Origin: Cylicocyclus nassatus
Taxonomy: Eukaryota; Nematoda; Chromadorea; Rhabditida; Strongylidae
Reading direction: 5' to 3'
Length of the DNA: 64,000 bases
Assembly (NCBI GenBank): GCA_958299035.1
Contig: CATQJL010000316.1
Coordinates: forward strand, 29,012,441 to 29,076,440
The notes below the pieces were generated by a model. It had not been told where the DNA came from. It made no database searches and saw only the letters and a program-made list of their open reading frames with translations. Shown here piece after piece: positions 47,001-55,988 of this stretch. The position numbers and the translations under genes were made by a program. Position 1 is the stretch's first letter, and the number at the start of each line of letters is the position of its first letter.

Positions 47001-49417
47001 ACGAATCTAGCTCTCCTTATCCGAATTTTTCTTGCTTACAAGGGAACCGTGTCGAGTCGAAGTGGCCTTTCCAGATGAGACCCATACTGCTTTAAAGAGC
47101 ATTAATCGATGATTCCAAATCTGCCTTCCAAATCTGCCAAGCGCCTCTGGACGCCGAGTTATGACCGTCCTTCGGAACGAAAAATGAATGCAGAATTTAG
47201 GTAAAATTGATAGTTACTATCTTTCCAGCGCTCAGATAAAGCAATGTTAAATATTAGCATATTAAATAAAATGTATCGGTTGCATAAACAGCTCTGATAC
47301 TTGACATTGGACCATTTGAGCAAATTTGGGCGATTTTGCTTCAGTTTTCTGTTCAATTTTTTGATCTGAAAAACGAGCATAACTCGGCGTCCAGAGGCGC
47401 TTGGCAGATTTGGAAAGCAGATTTGGAATCACCGATCAATGCTCCTCAAAGCAGTATGGGTCTCATCTGGAAAGGCCACTTCGACTCGACACGGTTCCCT
47501 TGTTAGTTGCTAAAAATTCGATATTTCTTGCAAACCAGCTGTTTAAAGAGCTAAAAATTCACACTCACGCTTCTAAGGTTCTACAGTATACAACTGTCAG
47601 TGCAACATCTCAGCATTGTTTTGGAGAAAACATGAAAAACTTTGTTTTCTCAATTTCTAGCTGAGAGAAATACAGCAACTGCATAAGAGATGCCTTACAC
47701 GAAATGACAATGCATGAGCAAATTAGAATTTTGAAGGATTTTTCTGAACGCACTTCTAATTTTTTGTTGTTTTTTTGGGAGCTCGGATGTTTTTGGTTTT
47801 TGGTTTCATTTTTCGGTTCAATCAAAACTGCTGCAAAACTTCAACACTATCTTGAAGAGCTAGATTTGCTCTATATAATGATATATCAAATCCTATTTGG
47901 GGTATAGGATTATTCCGGACTAGCTGATAGTCCCGGTCTCACCCGGGACTCTTAGTTTAACCAATATGTCATCGGCTCCCATTCGTATAGAGGCGGGTTG
48001 CAAACTTCCCTGATCTTTAGGATAAACTTGTTAAACCTCTACGTTAAAGCATTAAATTTCGTAATTTCTCGTCGAGCTTATCCTTGAAGTCACTGACGTC
48101 CGCAGCCCGCCTCCACACGAATCTGGAAGCCAACATACTTACACTTTCTAATTTCTACATTGCGCGAAAAGCGCTTTGAGACGAACCCGCTGCATCCTGT
48201 CAGCCTTGAGATTAGAATGAACTTTACCGCCCCTGCATACATGCTTATATGTAAAAATGATCGATTGTCATGATGGCCCTTCATTTTCTTAGGTTTGAGT
48301 AAACAAATCAATAAATCGATAGAATGGCTCAGCGAATCGCCGCGAAAAGTAGCTCTAAACCACCGCGGGGGTCGAAAACATACGTGTGCGAAGTTTCAGC
48401 CGGATCGGTTCAGTGGCGCGCGTTTCTATAACGAACGAACAACTAAACGAACATCCTACAGACATTGAGTTTTATATATATATATATAGATTATTGCGTT
48501 CTGTTATTTTGGTGCAGGAATTATGCATCAACCTAATAAAATGGCGCGACCCACATGCAAATTTGCGGAAAATGATGGGGGCACGCGGAAGGCGACAACG
48601 CGCGCAAAACGCAAGCAGTGTAAAAGCGCTCTTGCTAATTTTTACAAAGTTATACTTATGGCATCGAGCCGTGTATCTGCCTCCTTCATCTGCCTCCTTC
48701 CTCCCCCCTCCTTCCCCCCCCCCCCTCCTCCCCCCCCCCCTCCCCCCTCGCCCACCTGGCGCCGTGTCACTTTAGCACGGAAGAGTTTTTCAAGGCACAA
48801 GATTTGGGGATTGTCGCCTTCTGCACCATACCCGAAATTGATTATAGGTGATACGTTTTCTTGTACAACATAAACTTGTCGACTGTCTTGTAACTACCGC
48901 TGGTGGAGTAGTGGAAGATCTGATAAAGTGTTTGAAACCCTCATACTGCGATGATTTTCACATGGATGAGAAAGAATTGCTGTAAGTCATTGCAACGGCT
49001 TATGCTGACCTGACGTGGTTAGTGTTAGAGCCATACGTTTTTCAGGTCTAAAGGTTTCAAGCGAGATGGCAACATTTTGACTCCTCATCAGAACTATTAT
49101 GCCTTTTGCGGTGGTGTTATGCAGCCGATAATAGAGGAATGCGTAAAGAAGCAGGATAGTGGCTTTAACTGGACTCCTTCGAAATTGTGCCAAAAGTTCT
49201 GGAACTTCTACACTTACAAATTCAGAAAACACTTGATTTTCGAGTAATTTTGAATTTTAGGCTGGGTCAAAAGATCAACGACGAAACTTCAATCTTGTAC
49301 TGGGCGGCTCAAAATAAAATTCCTGTTTTTTGTCCATTATTCACCGATGGATTTTTCGGCAACATGCTGTTCATATTTGCGATGTCTGAGGAAAAGCTTC
49401 GCATCGATTTCGTTGAT
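34825..49417 (+). CDS. Deoxyhypusine synthase-like gene, six exons found, 3' part missing
   Basis: Exons 34825-35019, 43959-44081, 44133-44270, 48848-48981, 49046-49195 and 49261-49417 join in consistent phases (0, 0, 0, 2, 2, 0) into 299 codons. DHPS uses NAD and spermidine to start hypusine formation on eIF5A in the cytosol. Family blocks appear in order: [77 protein letters not shown]. The roughly 70-residue region before the GYNF block is longer than usual and Lys/Asp-rich. The usual VEED is VVED, the His before IPVF is Lys, and TDGSLGDM is TDGFFGNM. The last exons, with the catalytic-lysine GGGVVKHH region, are not found up to 64000. It is either a divergent, perhaps regulatory or inactive, paralogue or a decaying copy. 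Confidence 0.82.
35134..35158 (-). other. SMART/ISPCR amplification primer embedded in scaffold
   Basis: The reverse complement of this 25-mer begins AAGCAGTGGTATCAACGCAG, the synthetic SMART primer. The same 25-mer occurs at 60976-61000 and 61501-61525 beside a gap. It is artificial and lies exactly between the Helitron 5' end and the foldback, so this join needs checking. Confidence 0.95.
35163..38390. repeat. Foldback element containing two complete internal hairpins
   Basis: Outer arms 35163-35243 and 38306-38390 are reverse complements (tract GGATGAAAAAATGATTGG and its inverse). Inside are two adjacent, independent hairpins. The first is 35244-36716, with arms of about 630 bp and a loop near 35881-36075. 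The second is 36717-38300, with tips GAGGTGCGATAGG and CTATCGCACCTC and its centre near 37510. The arms show scattered differences. No transposase. Confidence 0.8.
38944..39897. other. Intron 1 remnant with Helitron-like fragments
   Basis: GC-richer sequence at 39010-39470 has short opposing frames and no recognised domain. From 39490 to 39890 it carries decayed Helitron-like blocks (TCGATGTATCGATTTTTC, GCATGCTGATCACGAATGC, GGACCGAGCGAAGCCG). Confidence 0.45.
39898..41478. mobile_element. Mariner-like MITE, TTAGGTTGTGTAACAAGTTC tips
   Basis: The left tip is mirrored by the right end (GAACAACTTGTTACACAACC), imperfectly in the inner bases. The right end lacks its last bases and abuts the next element directly. 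A CAAGGGA element is nested at 39942-40571. The left flank is TA. No transposase. Confidence 0.75.
39942..40571. mobile_element. Nested CAAGGGAAGGACC foldback MITE
   Basis: CAAGGGAAGGACCCTCGGTC is mirrored by GACCGAGGGTCCTTCCCTTG. Flanks are TTA and TAA, so the duplication is imperfect. The arms of about 270 bp include GGAGGGATGGCCGAGTGGA at 40131-40150 (inverted near 40360-40375), which looks like the 5' part of a Ser/Leu tRNA gene including box A. No box B or acceptor-stem partner was found. Confidence 0.7.
41479..42386. mobile_element. Mariner-like MITE, TTAGGTTGATTCATGA tips
   Basis: The left tip is mirrored by TTATGAATCAACCTAA ending at 42386, followed by TA at 42387-42388, which is also the left target of the next element. 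No transposase frame. Confidence 0.75.
42389..43931. mobile_element. Tc1-like palindromic MITE, CAGTGCTGGCC tips, TA duplication
   Basis: CAGTGCTGGCCAAAACTATA is mirrored at the right end, with TA at 42387-42388 and 43932-43933. The arms continue inward (TGGAAGCGATAGGGCTCCAT and its inverse) to a spacer near 43120-43290. A second copy of the tip-like block (TTGGCCAAAACTATAATTCC) lies about 190 bp in from each end. It ends 27 bp before exon 2 of the DHPS-like gene. No transposase. Confidence 0.88.
43959..44081 (+). CDS. DHPS-like exon 2
   Basis: 41 codons, acceptor TTTTCAG, donor GTACAC. It carries [19 protein letters not shown] and [12 protein letters not shown], the conserved N-terminal DHPS block. 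Confidence 0.88.
44133..44270 (+). CDS. DHPS-like exon 3
   Basis: 46 codons, 51-bp preceding intron with acceptor ATCTAG, donor GTAAGA. An acidic linker ([10 protein letters not shown]) is followed by [18 protein letters not shown], the conserved NAD-site strand of DHPS. Confidence 0.9.
44391..45125. repeat. Diverged relative of the 14975-15390 TIR element
   Basis: It shares several blocks with 14975-15390: CTTCAAAGG with TCGGCA at one end, ACTCGTCCAATTTCAAA, and ACCCCAGGTAAGCGA near the other end. The ends are eroded, so the boundaries are approximate. It lies in intron 3 of the DHPS-like gene. Confidence 0.45.
45181..45806. repeat. TIR element, TCAGATAATCGCCGGGGCAG tips (copy 1)
   Basis: The left tip is mirrored by CTGCCCCCGTCGATTATCTA at the right. 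Internal blocks GGCGGTCCGCAAGTCGCGCT and CAGCAGAATTTTGGGGCGTG are shared with 51374-51946. Intron 3 location. No coding capacity or clear target duplication. Confidence 0.75.
47039..47502. mobile_element. CAAGGGAACC MITE with TTA duplication (PIF/Harbinger-like)
   Basis: CAAGGGAACCGTGTCGAG is mirrored by CTCGACACGGTTCCCTTG. TTA lies at 47036-47038 and 47503-47505. The hairpin core (CCAAGCGCCTCTGGACGCCG) resembles the core at 4603-4892. It sits at the centre of the larger element. Confidence 0.82.
47920..48490 (-). mobile_element. Helitron inserted in one arm of the foldback, with empty site in the other arm
   Basis: Read on the minus strand it starts TCTATATATATATATATA, then AAAACTCAATGTCTG. 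It ends in a hairpin of AGTCCCGG and CCGGGACT, then ATCAG and CTAG before T. Removing it rejoins ATTCCGGA to TTATTGCG, exactly the sequence in the opposite arm near 45886-45901. This gives direct evidence of insertion between A and T without target duplication. At 571 bp it is non-autonomous. Confidence 0.9.
48679..48749. repeat. C-rich low-complexity tract
   Basis: CTCCTTC repeats followed by long C runs broken by single T. Frames through it are proline-rich and spurious. Confidence 0.85.
48848..48981 (+). CDS. DHPS-like exon 4
   Basis: 134 nt, acceptor TTATAG, donor GTAAGT. Encodes [20 protein letters not shown] and [11 protein letters not shown]. The conserved TTAGG motif is intact, but the first Glu of the usual VEED is Val. 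Confidence 0.9.
49046..49195 (+). CDS. DHPS-like exon 5
   Basis: 150 nt, acceptor TTTTCAG, donor GTTCTG (non-canonical beyond GT). The donor was chosen because the splice then restores a length and frame that align with DHPS through WTPSKLCQK into LGQKIND. The usual YCxFEDW block reads YYAFCGGV, losing the acidic residues. Confidence 0.85.
49261..49417 (+). CDS. DHPS-like exon 6
   Basis: 157 nt after a 65-bp intron ending TTTTAG; donor GTAAGT. Encodes [14 protein letters not shown] and [12 protein letters not shown]. No following exon was recognised in the remaining 14.5 kb. Confidence 0.88.
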
Positions 49418-49471
49418 GTAAGTATGTCTTTCAAGGTAGAACAGATTGATAATCAGGTTGATGAGTCTTCA

Positions 49472-51084
49472 TTAGGTTGTAAAGGAAGTTCCCGGCCATT
49501 TGCGAAATTTCAGTTCAAACGGCTGTAACTTCATGTAGAGTGTCCTTTTTGAGAGCTGCGATTTCTGATGCCAAAAACATGTTGTCTGTAAGACATGCGT
49601 AATTTATAAAATCCTCAGCCTACATTTTGGACCATCAGCACACGCAGAAGGGAAAAAGGCGACAAAGTCCTCCTGTTTGTGCATGATTTTCTCAGGCATA
49701 AAGCGAGCTGAGAGCTCATATTTGATAGCTATATGTAGATCTACGGGCCTGTTGATAGGGCAAATCACAACAGTAGGACACCACCTGCAGAAATTTTTTT
49801 TCCAGATCAAAAATATGGCCATCTTTTGCACCCTGTAAATGCCCCATGTTTTGACTAAGGGCCGCATGCACTAACATCACCGCGGGGAGGGGATCGCAGC
49901 TTAAAAAAAGCTTTATATTCCAAAACTCCAGATACCTGGATTTCACGTTGTGTACCTATCCATAGGTATTCCTACTACCCTTCACTATGAACATGTTGAA
50001 GAGGAGCGAGAAGCAGTACGAACCGCATTTTCCAGCTTTTGTATGATCCCTGATGATCCCCGGCGCTTTTCTTTAAAGTCATTTTTCTTTCTCCGAAATT
50101 AACGAATAACCTTCAAAGTTGTGCAAATTATCTAACCCGAACGTGCTAACCATAAGCATGTTGCTGATAAGAACAAATGATGTTTTGAAGTCGTGAAATT
50201 TTGAAATCCACAGGTCGAAATTTGAGGTTTACCGAAAAATTCGACTTTTCAAAAACTCATTTGTTCTTATCAGCAACATGCTTAGCACTGTTGTGTTAGA
50301 TGTTCAGTACAGCTTTGGAAAGTTTTCATTGACTTCGGAGAAAGAAAAATGACTCTAAAGAAAAGCGCCGGGGATCATCAGGGATCATACAAAAGCTGGA
50401 AAATGCGGTTTGTATAGCTTCTCGCTCCTCTTCAACATGTTCATAGTGAAGGGTAGTAGGAATACCTACGGATAGGCACACAACGTGTATCCAGGTATCT
50501 GGAGTTTCGAGATATAAAGCTTTCTTTTGTGCTGCGATCCCCTCCCCAGCGGGGAGATTAGTGCATGCGGCCCTAAATAAGTTTTGACTAAATGTTTCCC
50601 TTTTTGCAAGAAATGAGCCAAATCTTTGGTTCTGCAAATCTATGTGGGTATGTCTTGCGCATGTTTTGGGCCCATCAAGAAGGTCGCAGAGTCTACACAG
50701 AATGGACGCCAGCTGCAAAACGCCGCCGTCAGAGACAAGTTTGACAGCTTGTGATTTTGCGCCTGCAGTAAATTTTAAGCACAGCCGCGAATCTGCAGTC
50801 GACAGACTCCCTTTTAGATCATCCAAGATCAAGGCGATTTTGTTCGACGCTTGTTTAGCGCGAAAAATTGGCGACAGGAAGAAAAATTTTGACATTTCTT
50901 CCTGTAAAAAGATTTCCTTTTTTGAATATAGATCATACGATGCGCTAGAAATTAGAATCATTAGAAAGCTCAAGCTTTGTGCTACAAAAAGTGCAATAAC
51001 GCATGTCAAAATCCGACAGTACGAAAAAAATGAGTTTGAAAATGAAGTTTTCGAAACTACCCCAGAGTTTTCTTTACAACCTAA
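49472..51084. mobile_element. Mariner-like foldback MITE, TTAGGTTGTAAAG tips
   Basis: The left tip is mirrored by CTTTACAACCTAA at 51084, followed by TA; the left flank is CA. A strong internal hairpin pairs 49855-50200 with 50240-50580 (AACATGTTCATAGTGAAGGG tract). The right part, outside the hairpin, is unusually open on both strands: a 275-codon minus frame at 50326-51153 and a 156-codon plus frame at 50642-51112. Neither resembles a transposase. Confidence 0.75.
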
Positions 51085-51373
51085 TAGCTTGCGTAAAAAG
51101 CTAGTGTTATAGAACGGTATTTGAGTCTCAGCTATGAAAGCACATTTAGGCACTATCTGCTCCCCCGATTATTTATGTAGATTGAAAGCAGGCTTTAAAA
51201 GTGAAGCATCTGCTATGATCTGGTCCCCTTACTTATCCTGGTAGCAATAATGGTCCTGCCGTTCACGGAAATGCTATCAGGGGCCAACGCCTTTTATCAG
51301 TCTCTGCTCCAGAGATTGCTTTCTGACGCATTTTGACATGGCAAGCACAATCGAAGCGTGCACCGATGACCAC

Positions 51374-51946
51374 TCAGATAATCGCCGGAGGCAGGCGGTC
51401 CGCAAACTCGCGCTTTTCTGCAAGCGGTCAGCAGAATTTTGGGGCGTGGACAAACCTTCAGCGAGCGGTACTTCCTTTACTTTCTAATGTTCTGCCAGAG
51501 GGCAGCAACACAAAATTTTCTGCAGGCGCTCGTCAAAGCTCTTTCAGCAAGCGCTGGTCAGATTTTCGTCTGGCGCTCGGACGGTTTTTGAGCAATTTCG
51601 GGCGTACGTCGAGCAAAGGAGACTACATGGCAGAGGTGCCATCGATGGTTTGATTTCAAGTTTGAGGTACTTTCTCTCGGCGGAAAGACATGGGGGCTGC
51701 GCGGTCCTCGAAAATTTGGCATATTCTCGCAAAAAGTCCACGAGGATATGCCAAATTGGGCATCTATAAGGATATGCCAAATTGGGCGTCTATTAGGAAA
51801 TCGCGATTGTTCTTCAAGCATTCGTTTGAAAATTCGCTGAAATTCTTTCAAATATCTGCAAGCGGACCGCAAGAAATCAGCGAACTATTTTTCCGGTGCC
51901 TGCCCGTCCATAAATCGCATGGCCGCCTGCCCCGGCGATTACCTGA
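51374..51946. repeat. TIR element, TCAGATAATCGCCGG tips (copy 2)
   Basis: The left tip is mirrored by CCGGCGATTACCTGA. It shares internal blocks with 45181-45806 (GGCAGGCGGTCCGCAA, CAGCAGAATTTTGGGGCGTG). A 29-bp block with GGATATGCCAAATTGGGC is tandemly duplicated near 51745-51790 in this copy only. Confidence 0.78.
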
Positions 51947-52003
51947 GCAGAGATGAGCGCGGGTCAGGCGTGCTCGTATCATACGTAAGGATCGTGTTGG
52001 GGG

Positions 52004-52556
52004 TATAGTCGTCCTCACCCCGCTAGTCGGTCGGTGGTCGAATTTGAATTCGAACTGGAGCAGGCCGGCAGCGGCAGAGCGCGGCAGACCGCCCTCAGCC
52101 AACGGCTTGCACGAGCTTTTTTCTTATTTTCTTCGTGTTTCTTTGGTATCCTTCATATTGCGGCAATGTTTCTAATCAGATTTGCAGATTTCATACCGAT
52201 AACTCTTTGAAACAAACACCGTGATACAGTTCATCAAATCACATTTGTGTATATGTTACTTACCGGGAAAGAGATTTCTCACCCAAAAATCTCCAGTCGC
52301 ATCCTTCTTCCAGGGTTACCTGGAGAAAATGTAAAACAAACGAGCACAAAACAATAGTAAGCGGTACCAAATTTAGAAATCTGATTAAGAACATTGCCGT
52401 TATACGAGAGGTAGCAAAGAAACACGAAGAAAATAAGCGAAAAGCTCATGTGCAAGCGGTTGGCTGAGGGGCGGCCTGCCGCGCTCTGCCGCTTCCGGCC
52501 TGCTCCAGTTCGAATTTAAATTCGACCGACCGACTAGTGGGGTGAGGACGACTATA
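52004..52556. repeat. TIR foldback element, TATAGTCGTCCTCACCCC tips
   Basis: TATAGTCGTCCTCACCCCGC is mirrored by a right end terminating GGGGTGAGGACGACTATA. The arms of about 200 bp (CTGGAGCAGGCCGGCAGCGG and inverse) flank a centre near 52280. If the terminal TA is target, it is a TA-type MITE. No coding capacity. Confidence 0.85.
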
Positions 52557-54450
52557 AGACGAATTGAGAAAATAACGATAGAGTAAGGCGAAGAAGGAAA
52601 GCGCTATAAGCTAATAACAGGCGAAGGCAGTCGCCCATGTGCGCGAGGCGTGCGTGGGCATACGAGCATCAATGATGAAAAATGCTCAAACACGCCGGTC
52701 GCAGCCCGTATACTAAACCGACCGCCTTCGTCATGGAAGAGCTTTTAGACTGTTGAATATCACAACTCCATTTGAACTGAAGGAATGAGTGCCGTGAACA
52801 GCGTACTAATTCAGTCCTAACTAGTAGCCAGGGTCAAGCGTGGGGTCAGGCACAAGATCTTCGAAAAGGACCCCTCTTGACCTGGTTGACCGTCTTCTAC
52901 TTCCTGCTCTTCACCTCTAAGATGCAATGATATGACGATAGCTCAAGGAAAGATAAGCATGCTCCAGCAAGTTTCTTACTTTCGAGATCTGAGTTGTACC
53001 AAACACCAATAGTTCTATAATAAAGTTTTTTCCAGACATGTAATCAACGTACTTCAGAGTGCTATTTGAGCAAAAAGAAGCTTAATTTCTAGCAAAATCA
53101 ACGGAACTAGTCACTTTGATGGAGTGAATCAAGCGGAATTTTTCGACCTTAGAATATTAGAATCAAGCTCCATTAAGGTTTGACATGCCGATCCAGAAAA
53201 ATACATCCGTTTATGAGCGGTGGGGAAACGAACTCCGCCAGTCTGGGCCGCCTCCGCGGACTACCTGCTGCAACGGAGGGCGTGCAGCAGTTCCTAGCAC
53301 CTTTCCTCACTCCAAGTTCGCACCAGCATTCGCACCCAGGAGGGTTCTAGCACCTCCGCTCTTCAGAGGTCAGACCACGCCCATTGCTCCACTTATTTCT
53401 GTCTCATTGTGAGGTGCGAAAGTAGCGAGCATAGACTCAGTGTTAAGGTAATAAGAGAGAAAAATTGAGAAGAAACGAAAAACGTAGTTACCATTTCTCA
53501 ATTTTGGAGGCCTGGAAACTTCTGCTACGCCATCCTTTCAAAAGTGAGCACTTGAACGTTATTCTCAGAAGAGATAAAAGCACAGATTTTTGTATAGAAA
53601 ACTGGGTCATTCGAATCACAGCGATTCTAGTTGATCAGTTGTAAATTCCTGGTCATCTGGTTGAAGTAAGTAAGCAATAGGAATTGAATCACTGAGTGAC
53701 CACAAGTGATGTAGAACCTTATTATCTTCACAACATCAAAATTATCTATTTTGAAAGGATATATCAAAGCTGAATAACCAACGCAACGCTTTCTCCGGTA
53801 ATTAGGATATTTGAACATATATACTTTCATACTTTCGCATCATATATGTATTTCAATGAGTTTTTTCATTCCAAGTACTTTAATGATCAATATCTTAATT
53901 ATCAAAAACCAATTTTTAAGTGGTAGTATTTTCTACAATCGATGTACTAGAATACCGAACTTCCGGTCGTATGTGTGATTGAAGAGTTGGCTAAGATTTC
54001 CAAATACGACACTAAATTTTTAAGTTATTTTAGTTTGCTGTAGTTTCTAGATAAACTTTAGAGCTTGCGTGTAATTGACTGACTTCTCTGTTACATACTG
54101 TGATCGAAAACTCATGACTTCTGCTTAATTTCTAATACGATATGCTTTACAAACCTTTCAAGCGAGAGCACTTACAAAATTTTAAGGAAGCGTCATTTTA
54201 TCCAAAAACGTGAGTAAAATGTAACTCGAAGTGCTGGAAATTCAGCTGCGGTAATTTTCGGGTCCTAAATCCTTAACCTCAACCTTTTTTGTTCTTCGAT
54301 TACAGTGCTATTATCTCCAAAACAATACTCGTCTTACAGTGCGTGTACACATTCCTTAATGAGGGCATCTAAGGGATGGAGTGATGGGCGGGGCCGCCCT
54401 TTGCCCCCGAGGAGGTGTGATGTCCTTTAAGAAATTCTGGAGGTGCCAAG
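52557..54450. other. 1.9 kb without recognisable gene
   Basis: Short frames only. A 75-codon plus frame at 53185-53412 is proline-rich with no family resemblance. Mostly AT-rich unique-looking sequence. Confidence 0.4.
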
Positions 54451-54811
54451 TACGCCTACTCAGACAGTCGACGGCATACCTCCGGAGCAGAAATGGCAGG
54501 CTCGCGGGCTTTCCCCAGCGGAGGATTGCCACTTCGCGCCCCGGAGCCTGCCATTTCACGCATTTTTGTGCTCTGGGGCTCTCCCAAAAGTGGCGCACCT
54601 CCGGAGCAGAGATTTGCGCGTCGCGGAGACGGGTCCCATTCGTCCTGCTTGTGACGTCACCGTGACGTCACGGTGAATGAATGGGACCCCTTTTCGCGAA
54701 GCGCAAATCTCTGCTCCGGAGGTGCGCCACTTTTGGGAGAGCCCCGGAGCACAAAAATGTGTGAAATGGCAGGGCTCCGGAGTGCGAAAATCCTTCGACT
54801 GTCTGAGTACG
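54451..54811. repeat. GC-rich foldback with twin TGACGTCA sites at its centre
   Basis: The arms pair TACGCCTACTCAGACAGTCG with CGACTGTCTGAGTACG, and GGTGCGCCACTTTTGGGAGA with its inverse. The loop region has two TGACGTCA palindromes, at 54652-54659 and 54663-54670, the consensus CRE/bZIP site. Whether they function is unknown. Confidence 0.8.
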
Positions 54812-55384
54812 AGGAAAAGTCGCTAGGTTTTGGGCCCCTGCCACGCCGCCGATCCGCAACGACATGTCACAACATTGCAGAAGGAACAGTTGGCGGCGGA
54901 GGAGGCTTAAAACTGACAGAGTTCGTTTCTTTCCCCACCCATTTATGAGCCTTTTTTGTGGGCTTACAACAGATTCACGATGAGGTTTTATATCTCCGAC
55001 CTTGATTATCTGTACAGTTGAATAAGCTGTTCACAATACCGCACCATCACTTTTAGGATTTGATGTTGACCGCTCCTGCGTTCTTCTTCTTTACCTTGAT
55101 AAATCATAGTCTCATTACGCTGCCCCTCCTTGATTCCAATCCTCAATCCGACCCCTAGGGAGCGCACCTGACCTTACACTGATCTTGCTCGAAAGGCTTG
55201 CCAAAATGAAATCTTGGGTTTCGGGTAGAGAAGAGACGGAAGCATATATTTGCACCTTATCTTCGAAAGGAGTACCTTGGAAAGGTTCTCAAGTGGTATC
55301 ATGGGAATAAGAAATGGCAGCTTTTTAATTTACACAGCCACATCTTAAGCCCGTATGCACGTAAATCTCCTCTGGGGAGAGGAC

Positions 55385-55540
55385 TCAAGCAACTGACCGG
55401 AACTTCCGCAGCGCTTTCGCAGGGTTTCCGCAGGTGACTCGGCGGAATTCCTGCGAAAGCGCTGCGGAAACCCTGCAATCTCAGCGTGCAGGGTTTCCGC
55501 AGCGCTTTCGCAGGATTTTCGCAGCACTTTGCGCTTTTAA
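55385..55540. repeat. Cluster of short GCTGCGGAAACCCTGC palindromic repeats
   Basis: TTCCGCAGCGCTTTCGCAGG and its inverse recur three to four times. The same motif family recurs at 59620-59835. Confidence 0.7.
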
Positions 55541-55619
55541 TCCACGATCCGTTTCTTCCATATCAAGCTTCCTTTTTGATACTAGGTTTTTGCTTTTTAC
55601 TAAGGCATTATTCCTTTAA

Positions 55620-55984
55620 AGGCAGCGTCCAGGCAAATCTGGACTTATGGGGCTCTCACGTGGAAAGTAATCTTGAGGTCCTAAATAAGACTCTGCCCAA
55701 GCGGCAGTTCAGATAGTGCACTTACAGCTAAGATATTGGGCTCCAAACTATGCCCCGTGACCGTATTCGTACGGATTCATGGCTCGGCACATCAGTTTCG
55801 CGTGGATCCTCGCGCGAAAGCGCCACGAATCCATGCGAATACGGTCCCGGGGTTCAGTTTCGGGGAGAATATCTTGGCCGCTAGAGCACTCGCTGAACTG
55901 CCCCTTGGGCAGAATCTTATTTAGGTCCTCAAGATTACTTTCCACGTGAGAGCGTCATAGGTCCAGATTTGCCTGACGCTGCCT
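55620..55984. mobile_element. piggyBac-like MITE (second locus), TTAA target
   Basis: A 365-bp foldback with AGGCAGCGTCCAGGCAAATC tips, flanked by TTAA at 55616-55619 and 55985-55988. Clearly homologous to 23644-23999 but diverged throughout the body, so an independent insertion. Confidence 0.88.
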
Positions 55985-55988
55985 TTAA

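Larger units (their letters stand above)
45847..48536. mobile_element. 2.7-kb mariner-like foldback MITE hosting two nested elements
   Basis: TTAGGTTGATGCATAATTC is mirrored by GAATTATGCATCAACCTAA, with TA on both sides (45845-45846, 48537-48538). The arms run inward through CAATAATCCGGAATAATCC and ATGCAGTTGCTGTATTTCTC (or inverse) to a centre occupied by a CAAGGGA element (47039-47502). The right arm alone contains a Helitron (47920-48490). No transposase. It fills most of intron 3. Confidence 0.85.
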
